Below are positions 6,598 through 12,978 of a stretch of DNA of 14,058 nucleotides, one piece after another. Within the stretch, counting starts at the first letter, position 1; each line of letters starts with the position of its first letter. Source of the DNA: JBEKHI01 sp050012355. Lineage in GTDB: Bacteria > Actinomycetota > Actinomycetes > Streptosporangiales > Streptosporangiaceae. The position numbers and the translations under genes were made by a program. Under the pieces are notes generated by a model, which had not been told where the DNA came from, did not search any database, and worked only from the letters and a program-made list of their open reading frames with translations. The stretch is taken from the NCBI GenBank assembly GCA_050012355.1, contig JBEKHI010000211.1, positions 1 through 14,058 on the forward strand, given 5' to 3'.

Positions 6598-7330
6598 CGA
6601 GCTGCTGACCGCCATGGACGACGCCGGGGTGGAGAAGGCCGTCGTCGTCCAGGCCTCGACCGCGTACTCGTTTGACAACAGCTACGCCGCCGACTCGGTC
6701 GAGCTGGCACCCGATCGCCTCGCCGGGGTCTGCTCGGTTGACTTCCTGGCCGACGACGCGGCCGAGCGCCTGGAGTACTGGGTCAAGGAACGCGGGTTCG
6801 TCGGCGTCCGGCTGTTCTCGACCGGCAGCACGCTGCCCACCCAGGGCGAGTGGCTCGACGATCCGCGCACCCGTCCGGCCTGGGAGTGGTGCGAGGAGAA
6901 CGAACTGCCGGTCTGCGTGCAGATGCAGTCCACTGGCATTCCGCAGCTCGAACGCATCCTGGCCAACTTTCCCCGGCTGACCGTGGTGCTCGACCACGCC
7001 GCCCGGCCCAACCTCGCGGGCGGCCCGCCCTACCCGCACGCCGAGCCGCTGTTCGCGCTGACCAGGCACGAGCGGATCTACCTGAAGATCTCGTCCAACA
7101 CCTTCCTGCGCGCCGAGAAGGAAGCAGGCGGCCCGAACGGCCTGATGCGCGCGCTGCGCGACCACTTCACCGCCCGGCGGATGGCCTGGGGCTCGAACTT
7201 CCCGGCCACCAAGGGCTCGCTACCGGAATTGCGAGCGTACGCGGAAAAGCAGCTCGACGGGTTCTCCGATAACGAGAAGGCCGAGTTCTTCGCCGGAACC
7301 GCCACCCGCATCTACCCGGCGCTGGCCTAG
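6482..7330 (+). CDS. Amidohydrolase B (PF04909 / LigI-like), variant active site
   Basis: A 282-aa cytosolic amidohydrolase and clear paralogue of the protein at 3858: both share HVIS, APLGGK, WSAERP, PAWE, CVQM, FPxL and the C-terminal TATRIYP type motif. ATG 6482 is supported by GAGGAGG at 6463-6469, and the start matches the paralogue. HxH is present (His7, His9), as are GVRLF (Arg110), DHAARP (His172, like IDHMGRP in LigI) and IYLK. The catalytic Asp of WGSDFP is replaced by Asn239 (WGSNFP). So it keeps the His that its paralogue has lost, and loses the Asp that its paralogue keeps. It precedes LigJ and LigK homologues, which makes lactonase on a pyrone-dicarboxylate-like compound the leading idea. 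Overlap with the upstream gene is an unusual 116 nt. Confidence 0.85.
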   Translation: MRYIDIHTHVISADTSEYPLAPLGGKQSTWSAERPTSGDELLTAMDDAGVEKAVVVQASTAYSFDNSYAADSVELAPDRLAGVCSVDFLADDAAERLEYWVKERGFVGVRLFSTGSTLPTQGEWLDDPRTRPAWEWCEENELPVCVQMQSTGIPQLERILANFPRLTVVLDHAARPNLAGGPPYPHAEPLFALTRHERIYLKISSNTFLRAEKEAGGPNGLMRALRDHFTARRMAWGSNFPATKGSLPELRAYAEKQLDGFSDNEKAEFFAGTATRIYPALA

Positions 7331-7340
7331 GAGGAACCGC

Positions 7341-8345
7341 GTGCGAATCGACATCCACGGGCACTACACCACGGCGCCGCCGCAGCTCGACGCGTTCCGC
7401 GGCCGCCAGATCACCGACATCAACAAGCCGCGCAAGCGCCCGGTCAAGATAACCGACGACGAGATCGAGCAGTCGCTGCGAGGAAACTTCCGGGCGATGG
7501 ACGAGCGGAACATCGACCTCGTGCTGTTCTCGCCGCGGGCGTCGGGCATGGGGCATGACTTTGGCGACGCCCTGACCAGCAGGTACTGGACCGAAGTGAA
7601 CAACGACCTGATCTTTCGGGTCTGCGACAGGTACCCGCGGCGCTTCGCGCCGGTGTGCCAGCTGCCGCAGAGTCCGCTCAGCCCGCCGGCGGACTGGCTC
7701 CCCGAGCTGGACCGGTGCGTGACCGAATTGGGCTTTGTCGGCTGCAACATCAACCCCGACATCTCCGGCGGGCTCGCGCCGTTCACCCCGTCGCTGGCGG
7801 ACAAGTACTGGTATCCGCTCTGGGAGCGGATGACCGAGCTGGACGTGCCGGGCATGATCCATGCCAGCTCAACACACAACCCGGCGTTTCACCTCAACGG
7901 CTCGCACTACATCGCCTGGGATTACGGTGCGGTGGTCGAACTGTGCGCGTCGGACGTATTCGACGACTTCCCGACGCTGAAGCTGATCATCCCGCACGGC
8001 GGCGGTGGCGTCCCGTACCAGTTCAACCGGCACCGCGCCCTGCACGTCGCGCAGCAGGACCGCCCCTTCGAGGAGGCCATCCGGCTGCTGTACTTCGACA
8101 CCTCGCTGTACGACGCGGACTCGCTGCGGATGCTCCGCTGGAAGGTCGGCGCGCAGAACATCATGTTCGGCACCGAGATGTTCGGCACCGCCAAGGGCGT
8201 CGACTCGCTGACCGACCGCGGCTTCGACGACGTGGGATGGATGCTCGAGCAGGACGAGAGCCTCACCGAGCTGGAGCGCGAGGCCATCTTCGCGACCAAC
8301 GCGCTCGCCGTTTTCCCCCGCCTCAAGACTTTTCTGGAGTCATAA
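7341..8345 (+). CDS. ligJ: 4-oxalomesaconate hydratase (LigJ-type)
   Basis: 334 aa, close to the length of LigJ (about 340). LigJ is a cytosolic amidohydrolase-superfamily enzyme that adds water to 4-oxalomesaconate, giving 4-carboxy-4-hydroxy-2-oxoadipate in the protocatechuate 4,5-cleavage and gallate pathways. The match to the recalled LigJ sequence is extensive: IHGHYTTAP at the start (His6, His8), SPRASGM, LPQSP, ELDRCVTELGFVGCNINPD, MIHASS (His174), IPHGGGGVPY (His219) and FGTEMFG, where Glu279 corresponds to the catalytic Glu of LigJ. GTG 7341 has AGGAGG at 7329-7334, which overlaps the preceding stop. It is followed directly by the aldolase for its product, which supports the assignment. 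Confidence 0.85.
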   Translation: MRIDIHGHYTTAPPQLDAFRGRQITDINKPRKRPVKITDDEIEQSLRGNFRAMDERNIDLVLFSPRASGMGHDFGDALTSRYWTEVNNDLIFRVCDRYPRRFAPVCQLPQSPLSPPADWLPELDRCVTELGFVGCNINPDISGGLAPFTPSLADKYWYPLWERMTELDVPGMIHASSTHNPAFHLNGSHYIAWDYGAVVELCASDVFDDFPTLKLIIPHGGGGVPYQFNRHRALHVAQQDRPFEEAIRLLYFDTSLYDADSLRMLRWKVGAQNIMFGTEMFGTAKGVDSLTDRGFDDVGWMLEQDESLTELEREAIFATNALAVFPRLKTFLES

Positions 8346-8347
8346 CG

Positions 8348-9025
8348 ATGAGTTTCGAGCCCACCGTGATCCGCGCCATCGACCGGGCCGACGCGGCCAC
8401 CGTGTCCGAGCTCGGCGAGCTGGGCGTGGCCACCGTCCACGAGGCCTACCGTCGCCGTGGCCTGATGCACGGAATCTCCGCGGTCGTGCCCGGTGCCCCG
8501 GTGAGCGGCACCGCGGTCACCTGTCTCAACTACCCCGGCGACAACCTGATGCTGCACACGGCGATCGAGGTCTGCGAGCCCGGTGACGTGCTGATCGCGG
8601 CGGTGACAGCGCCGTCGGTGCACGGCATGCTGGGCGAGCTCATCGCCACCATCTGCAAGGCTCGCGGAATCGCCGGGGTGATCCTGGACTCGGGAGCGCG
8701 CGACGTCGACGAGCTACGTGCCATGGGCTACCCGGTCTACGCGCGGGGCATCACCGCGCTGGGTACCGTCAAGGCCGGGCTCGGCTACGTGAACACCCCG
8801 GTGAGCGTCGGCGGCACCGTGGTCTTCCCAGGTGACGCGGTGGTCGCCGACAACGACGGCGTGGTCGTGGTGGAACGCGAGGCCGTCGACCAGACGCTGG
8901 CCGCCGCCCGCAAGCGGGCCGACCACGAGGCGCAGTCCCGGGTGAAGTACGCGACCGGCGTGCTGTCGCTGGACACCGGTACGATGCGCGACACCCTCGG
9001 CAAGGGGAACGTTCGCTATGTCTGA
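8348..9025 (+). CDS. ligK: 4-carboxy-4-hydroxy-2-oxoadipate / HMG aldolase (LigK/ProA, RraA fold)
   Basis: 225 aa, normal for this metal-dependent class II aldolase that splits 4-carboxy-4-hydroxy-2-oxoadipate to pyruvate and oxaloacetate, and can also act on 4-hydroxy-4-methyl-2-oxoglutarate. Motifs include VATVHEAYRRRG, GELIATICKARGIAGVILDSGARDVDELR with Arg118-Asp119 (the conserved Arg/Asp of the family) and GDAVVADNDGVVVV. The GELxAT segment separates aldolases from RNase E inhibitor RraA. ATG 8348 has GGAG at 8336-8339. It lies 2 nt after the LigJ stop and shares an 8-nt overlap with the next gene. Position after LigJ supports the catabolic role; an RraA-like regulatory function is unlikely. 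Confidence 0.82.
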   Translation: MSFEPTVIRAIDRADAATVSELGELGVATVHEAYRRRGLMHGISAVVPGAPVSGTAVTCLNYPGDNLMLHTAIEVCEPGDVLIAAVTAPSVHGMLGELIATICKARGIAGVILDSGARDVDELRAMGYPVYARGITALGTVKAGLGYVNTPVSVGGTVVFPGDAVVADNDGVVVVEREAVDQTLAAARKRADHEAQSRVKYATGVLSLDTGTMRDTLGKGNVRYV

Positions 9026-9956
9026 CGCGGTGCGTTTCGGGCTCGCGCTCCCCCAGGTGTTCGCCGAGAGCGCGCCGGATCCCGGCCTGATAACGACCTT
9101 CGCGGTCGAGGCCGAGGCGGCTGGCTTCGACAGCCTCTGGGTGCAGTCGCAGCTCATCGGGCGCAGCGCCGTGCTGGACCCGATCACGCTGCTCGCGTTC
9201 GCGGCGGCGTCGACGTCCACCGTCGGTCTAGGCGCGTCGGTGCTGATCGCGCCGGAGTATCACCCGGTCCAGCTGGCCAAGCAGCTGGCCTCGGTTGACC
9301 AGCTGTGCCAGGGCCGGCTCCGGGTCGGTCTGGGCACCGGCTCGCCGAACTCGACGTACCAGATAGCGGGCATGCCCAGGAACCACCGGGCGCAGCGGCT
9401 GATCGAGACGGTCGAGGTCATGCGAGCACTGTGGACCGAGCCGGTGGCCAGCTACGACGGCGAGATCTACCAGCTCGACGCACTGCCGATGGAGCCCAAG
9501 CCGGTCCAGCCCGGCGGTCCGCAGATCTGGCTGGGGGGCAGGGCGAAGCCGGCGCTGGAGCGGGCGGCCAGGTACGGGGCCGGGTGGATGGGCCCGGGCG
9601 CGTCGACCGACGAGATGTTCGCCGACCAGGTCGCGACGCTGCAGGAGCTGCTCGCGGCCAGCGGCCGGCCGGTGTCGGAGTTCACGTTCGCCAAACGGCT
9701 CTACGTCACCGTGGACGACGACGGCGACGCCGCCCGGAACCGGATGCGGGCCCGGCTTCAGCGTTACGGGCACCCGGAGGAGCACGCGGAAAAGGTCGCC
9801 GTGTGCGGCGATCCGGGCGAGGTCCGGGCCGGAATCGCGCGATACGCCGATTTCCTCGCCTCGATCCCCGGTGGCGGCGAGCGGCTGTTGATGCTCAGCC
9901 CCGTACACGACTTTCTTGGCCAGCAGCGCGCCATTTCAGAACTCATCCAACGCTAG
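9018..9956 (+). CDS. LLM-class (luciferase-like) monooxygenase or F420-dependent oxidoreductase
   Basis: 312 aa, a single-chain TIM-barrel of the bacterial luciferase superfamily. Visible are the N-terminal FGLALPQ strand, EAEAAGFDSLWVQSQ, ASTSTVGLGASVLIAPEYHPVQLAKQLASVDQLCQGRLRVGLGTG (a classic family signature), the RAQRLIETVEVMRALWTE helix and the WLGGRAKPALERAARYGAGWM segment. It would use FMN with an external reductase, or F420 as many actinobacterial members do. The sequence does not decide which. Its place after the aldolase suggests it oxidises or hydroxylates an intermediate of the same pathway. The ATG overlaps the LigK stop by 8 nt. The stop at 9954-9956 sits beside the ribosome binding site of the next gene. 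Confidence 0.85.
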   Translation: MSDAVRFGLALPQVFAESAPDPGLITTFAVEAEAAGFDSLWVQSQLIGRSAVLDPITLLAFAAASTSTVGLGASVLIAPEYHPVQLAKQLASVDQLCQGRLRVGLGTGSPNSTYQIAGMPRNHRAQRLIETVEVMRALWTEPVASYDGEIYQLDALPMEPKPVQPGGPQIWLGGRAKPALERAARYGAGWMGPGASTDEMFADQVATLQELLAASGRPVSEFTFAKRLYVTVDDDGDAARNRMRARLQRYGHPEEHAEKVAVCGDPGEVRAGIARYADFLASIPGGGERLLMLSPVHDFLGQQRAISELIQR

Positions 9957-9968
9957 GAGGGGCGGCCG

Positions 9969-11729
9969 GTGACCAGCGTGATAGACACAACTCTCGAGTC
10001 TTCGATCCTGACCCTGGACTCAGTCAGCAAATCGTTCTTCAGTACCGGCGGCGAGGTGTCCGCGCTCACCGATGTCTCGCTTCAGGTAAAAGCCGGGGAA
10101 ATCGTCGCGCTTATCGGGCCAAGCGGTTGCGGCAAGACCACGATCATGCGCATGTGCGCGGGCTTCGACTTTCCGACCGAGGGCACCGCGCTCTTCCATG
10201 GCGGCCAGATCATGGACGTCAACACCGGCGTCGGCTACCTGACGCAAGAGGCCGACCTGTTCCCGTGGATGACACTGCGCGCGAATGTCGCCTTCCCGCT
10301 CATGATGCTCGGCGTGCCAAAGCAGGAGTGCGACGAACGCGTCGCCGCCTACCTCAAGCTGGTCGGCCTGTCGGGTTTCGAAAACCATTACCCGCACCAG
10401 CTTTCCGGCGGAATGCGCCAGCGCGGCGCGCTGGCCAGAACGATGATCTATGAGCCGGACTTGATCCTGATGGACGAGCCGTTCGCCAGCCTGGACATGC
10501 CGACCAGGCTGATGCTGCACGACGAGTTGCTGCGGCTGCTCAGCGAACGCCCCAAGACGGTCATGCTGGTCACCCACGACATCACCGAGGCCATCGCGCT
10601 GGCGGACCGCGTGGTGATCGTCGGGAAGCGCCCGGGCCGGATCAAGACGATCATCGACGTGGACCTGCCGCGGCCGCGGACCAGCTCCGGTGTCGTCAGC
10701 ATGGACGGTTTCGGGGAGATCTACAACAAGGTCTGGACCAGCCTGCACTCGGAGTTCGCCGACCCCGCGATGGAAGAGGCGACCCAGCACGCCACCCTGC
10801 CGCCGGCGCTGCCCGCGACGATGGCCGAGCGGGCCAAGGCCCGCCGCAAGAAGATCGGGCCGGCGGCGCCCGGGCCGGGCAGCCCGCCGGCCGCGGTCAG
10901 CAAACCGCGCTCCCGATGGCGGCGGTACGCGGACTCGGCGGTCGCGGTCGGCGCGGCCCGGGTGCTGTTCCTGGCCATCCTGGTGGGGCTATGGCAGATC
11001 CTGTCGGTGACCAAGGTGCTGTCGCCACTGCTGTTCAGCGATCCGTCAAACGTGTTCATCGCGTTCTGGCACCTCATCCAGGGTCAGCCCGCGTTCGGCA
11101 AGACGATCTACACCGATATCGCGACCACGCTCGAGGAAATGGCGATCGGTTACGTCATCGGCGCCGCGCTCGGCATTCTCGTCGGGATCTTCCTCGCCCG
11201 GGTGCGCTGGCTGTCGCGAGTGTTCGAACCGCTGATCCTGGCCGCTTATTCGGTGCCCAAGGTGGCGCTGGCGCCGGTCTTCATCGTGCTGCTGGGGATT
11301 GGCATTACCTCCAAGATCGCGATCGTCGCGATGGAGCTGTTCTTCATCGTCTTCTTCAACACTTTCATCGGCGTGCGGGATGTGCGGGAAGACTTCATCC
11401 GGCAAGCCCAGATCAACGGCGCCGGACCATTCTCGGTGCTCACCAGGATCGTGCTCCCAGGCGCACTGCCGTCCATCATGACCGGACTCAAGCTCGGTGT
11501 CCCGTTCGCGATGGTGGGTGCCGTGATCGGTGAATTCATCGCGGCGAGCAGCGGTCTCGGCTGGTTCGTGGTCTACTCCGCGAACAACTTCGACAGCCAG
11601 GATCTGTTCGCCGGCATCATCGTGCTAGTCATCGTCGTCTGGGTCCTCAGCCAGGCGATGCAGGTAATAGAGCGGATCGCGATTCCGTGGAGCAGCAGGA
11701 AACGGGAGTCACGAACGCCAGGTGTATAG
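9969..11729 (+). CDS. Fused ABC transporter ATPase-permease, NitT/TauT (SsuB-SsuC like)
   Basis: 586 aa combining two normally separate proteins. Residues about 15-270 are an ABC ATPase of the SsuB/TauB class: Walker A GPSGCGKTT (50-58), signature LSGGMRQ (145-151), Walker B LILMDEP (165-171), H-loop His203. Residues about 285-320 are a Pro/Ala/basic linker. From about 322 a BPD-type permease follows, with several membrane segments and an EAA-like loop at about 478-500 (FIRQAQINGAG then IVLPGALPSIMTG). No stop or frameshift divides the halves. A possible inner ATG (10821, residue 285) has no ribosome binding site. GTG 9969 is preceded by GGAGG (9956-9960). The partner SBP is encoded next. The likely cargo is a small organic acid such as the catabolised aromatic or sulfonate. 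Confidence 0.9.
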   Translation: MTSVIDTTLESSILTLDSVSKSFFSTGGEVSALTDVSLQVKAGEIVALIGPSGCGKTTIMRMCAGFDFPTEGTALFHGGQIMDVNTGVGYLTQEADLFPWMTLRANVAFPLMMLGVPKQECDERVAAYLKLVGLSGFENHYPHQLSGGMRQRGALARTMIYEPDLILMDEPFASLDMPTRLMLHDELLRLLSERPKTVMLVTHDITEAIALADRVVIVGKRPGRIKTIIDVDLPRPRTSSGVVSMDGFGEIYNKVWTSLHSEFADPAMEEATQHATLPPALPATMAERAKARRKKIGPAAPGPGSPPAAVSKPRSRWRRYADSAVAVGAARVLFLAILVGLWQILSVTKVLSPLLFSDPSNVFIAFWHLIQGQPAFGKTIYTDIATTLEEMAIGYVIGAALGILVGIFLARVRWLSRVFEPLILAAYSVPKVALAPVFIVLLGIGITSKIAIVAMELFFIVFFNTFIGVRDVREDFIRQAQINGAGPFSVLTRIVLPGALPSIMTGLKLGVPFAMVGAVIGEFIAASSGLGWFVVYSANNFDSQDLFAGIIVLVIVVWVLSQAMQVIERIAIPWSSRKRESRTPGV

Positions 11730-11740
11730 CGTTACCGACC

Positions 11741-11793
11741 CCATGGATGTCCCATCGATGGGCCTATAGCGCCAGCGATGGGTCACTCATGGG
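11741..11793. repeat. 53-bp imperfect palindromic element, copy 1
   Basis: Eleven nt after the fused ABC gene, this block matches the copy at 12897-12949 at 45 of 53 positions. It is a two-armed palindrome around CTATAG (11764-11769), with a perfect inner palindrome CCCATCGATGGG (11751-11762). The 21-bp arms pair at 17 positions, weaker than in copy 2. It ends 17 nt before the AGGAGG of the SBP gene. It could be a binding site, an RNA hairpin that sets relative SBP expression, or a dispersed actinobacterial repeat. Confidence 0.85.
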
Positions 11794-11824
11794 GGAGTCA
11801 CCTTATTTCAGGAGGGATTTGTCA

Positions 11825-12880
11825 ATGATACGAAGAACATGCGCCATAGCTATGGCGGCCGGCGTGGTCGCGCTGGCAGCCGCGTGCAGCTCGTCCGGTT
11901 CGTCTGGTTCAACCGGTTCCGGTAAGTCGACGCAGACCGTGACCATCGGCGTGACACCCGCCCAGATCACGTTCGCGCCGGTGTACTACGCCGCGGCGGC
12001 CGGGTATTTCTCCGCGCGGGGCATCAACGTCAAGCTGGTCAGCCTGAACAACGGCACGGCGGAACTGGCCGCGCTGATCGGCGGGGACGTCAACGTCATC
12101 GCCGGCTCGGCCGGGACTTTCGCCAACGCGGCTGCCAAGGGCGGCTCGCTGGTCTCGGTCCTTGGCCTGGCCAAGATGAGCGAGGAAGTGTGCGTGACGC
12201 AGTCCTGGGCCAGCCAGCACCACATCACGTCCAGTACCTCGGTGCAGGCCAGGCTGGCCGCGCTCAAGGGCGCCACCCTCGGCGACACCAGCGCGGGATC
12301 GAGTTCCCAGACCGACTTCGAGTACGTGCTGAAGGCCTTCGGCGGGATCGACCCGCAGTCCGACGTCACCTTCACCTCGACCGGCAGTCCGGGCGGCGCC
12401 GAGGCCGCGCTGTCGGCCGGGCGCATCGCCGCCTTCATGCTGTCGCCGCCGACCTGCCAGTCGGTGCCCGGCTCCTCCGAGCTGGTAACCCCGTCGCAGA
12501 TCAGCACGTTCCGTTCGATGATCAACAACGTGCTCTTCACCACCCAGTCGTTCGCGTCGTCGGACGCGAGCGCGCTCACCTCGGTGGTGACGGCGGTCGC
12601 CCGCGCCAACAACTACGTGGTGGCCAACCCAGACCAAGCCGCGACCGCGATCAAGTCCTCCTATCCCTCTGGGTCGGCCGCGTTGCTGGTCACGGCGCTC
12701 AAGAAGGTCGCTAGCGCCGTCCCGGCCAACGGCGAGATGACCGAGAGCATGTGGCAGGCGACCTCCACCGTGCTGATGGGTGACGGATCCATCACCAAGC
12801 CGCTGGACGCCGCGTCCGGCACACTCTGGACCAACAAGTACATCGACACGTCTTACCTCGCGGCGCACGCGGCAGGCTAA
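11825..12880 (+). CDS. NitT/TauT (SsuA-like) ABC transporter substrate-binding lipoprotein
   Basis: 351 aa. ATG 11825 is chosen because AGGAGG lies at 11810-11815 and the product starts with a lipoprotein signal: MIRR, hydrophobic core, then AAAC with Cys21, followed by a Ser/Gly linker. The longer frame from 11687 would read through the palindromic repeat and push the signal inside the protein. The mature domain is of the NMT1/SsuA-like type: VTIGVTPAQITFAPVYYAAAAGYFSARGINVKLV, the GG...VNVIAGSAGTFANAA region and GRIAAFMLSPP. It would catch the ligand for the fused ATPase-permease encoded before it. Substrate not readable from sequence; sulfonates, nitrate, thiamine precursors and aromatic acids are all known for the family. 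It is bracketed by two copies of the palindromic repeat. Confidence 0.9.
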   Translation: MIRRTCAIAMAAGVVALAAACSSSGSSGSTGSGKSTQTVTIGVTPAQITFAPVYYAAAAGYFSARGINVKLVSLNNGTAELAALIGGDVNVIAGSAGTFANAAAKGGSLVSVLGLAKMSEEVCVTQSWASQHHITSSTSVQARLAALKGATLGDTSAGSSSQTDFEYVLKAFGGIDPQSDVTFTSTGSPGGAEAALSAGRIAAFMLSPPTCQSVPGSSELVTPSQISTFRSMINNVLFTTQSFASSDASALTSVVTAVARANNYVVANPDQAATAIKSSYPSGSAALLVTALKKVASAVPANGEMTESMWQATSTVLMGDGSITKPLDAASGTLWTNKYIDTSYLAAHAAG

Positions 12881-12896
12881 GGCGACGTTCCGAGCG

Positions 12897-12949
12897 CCAT
12901 CGATGTCCCATCGATGGCGCTATAGCCCCAGCGATGGGACATCGATGGG
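12897..12949. repeat. 53-bp imperfect palindromic element, copy 2
   Basis: Sixteen nt after the SBP stop. The 21-bp arms 12897-12917 and 12928-12948 pair with one mismatch around a 10-nt centre containing CTATAG. An alternative tighter fold pairs AGCGCCATCGATG (12893-12905) perfectly with 12909-12921 around a 3-nt loop, so two exclusive hairpins are possible. It lies before AGGAG (12969-12973) and the start of the TPP enzyme, the same relative position as copy 1 has to the SBP gene. Confidence 0.85.
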
Positions 12950-12978
12950 CCTCGGCTACCCCCTAGATAGGAGCCAAA

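Noticed and set aside
7655..8347. Frame extending upstream of LigK within LigJ
   Set aside because: The extension is a shadow of LigJ with Arg/Ala-rich sequence. ATG 8348 gives the normal family length.
10821..11729. Separate permease gene starting at inner ATG 10821
   Set aside because: No ribosome binding site or stop separates it from the ATPase frame, so a single fused protein is simpler.
11687..11824. Longer start for the second SBP
   Set aside because: The extension overlaps the end of the ABC gene and reads through the palindromic repeat. ATG 11825 gives a proper signal peptide and has AGGAGG.
11741..12949. CRISPR array or insertion sequence from the two repeats
   Set aside because: There are only two copies, separated by a complete SBP gene. 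There are no spacers, cas genes, transposase or target-site duplications visible.
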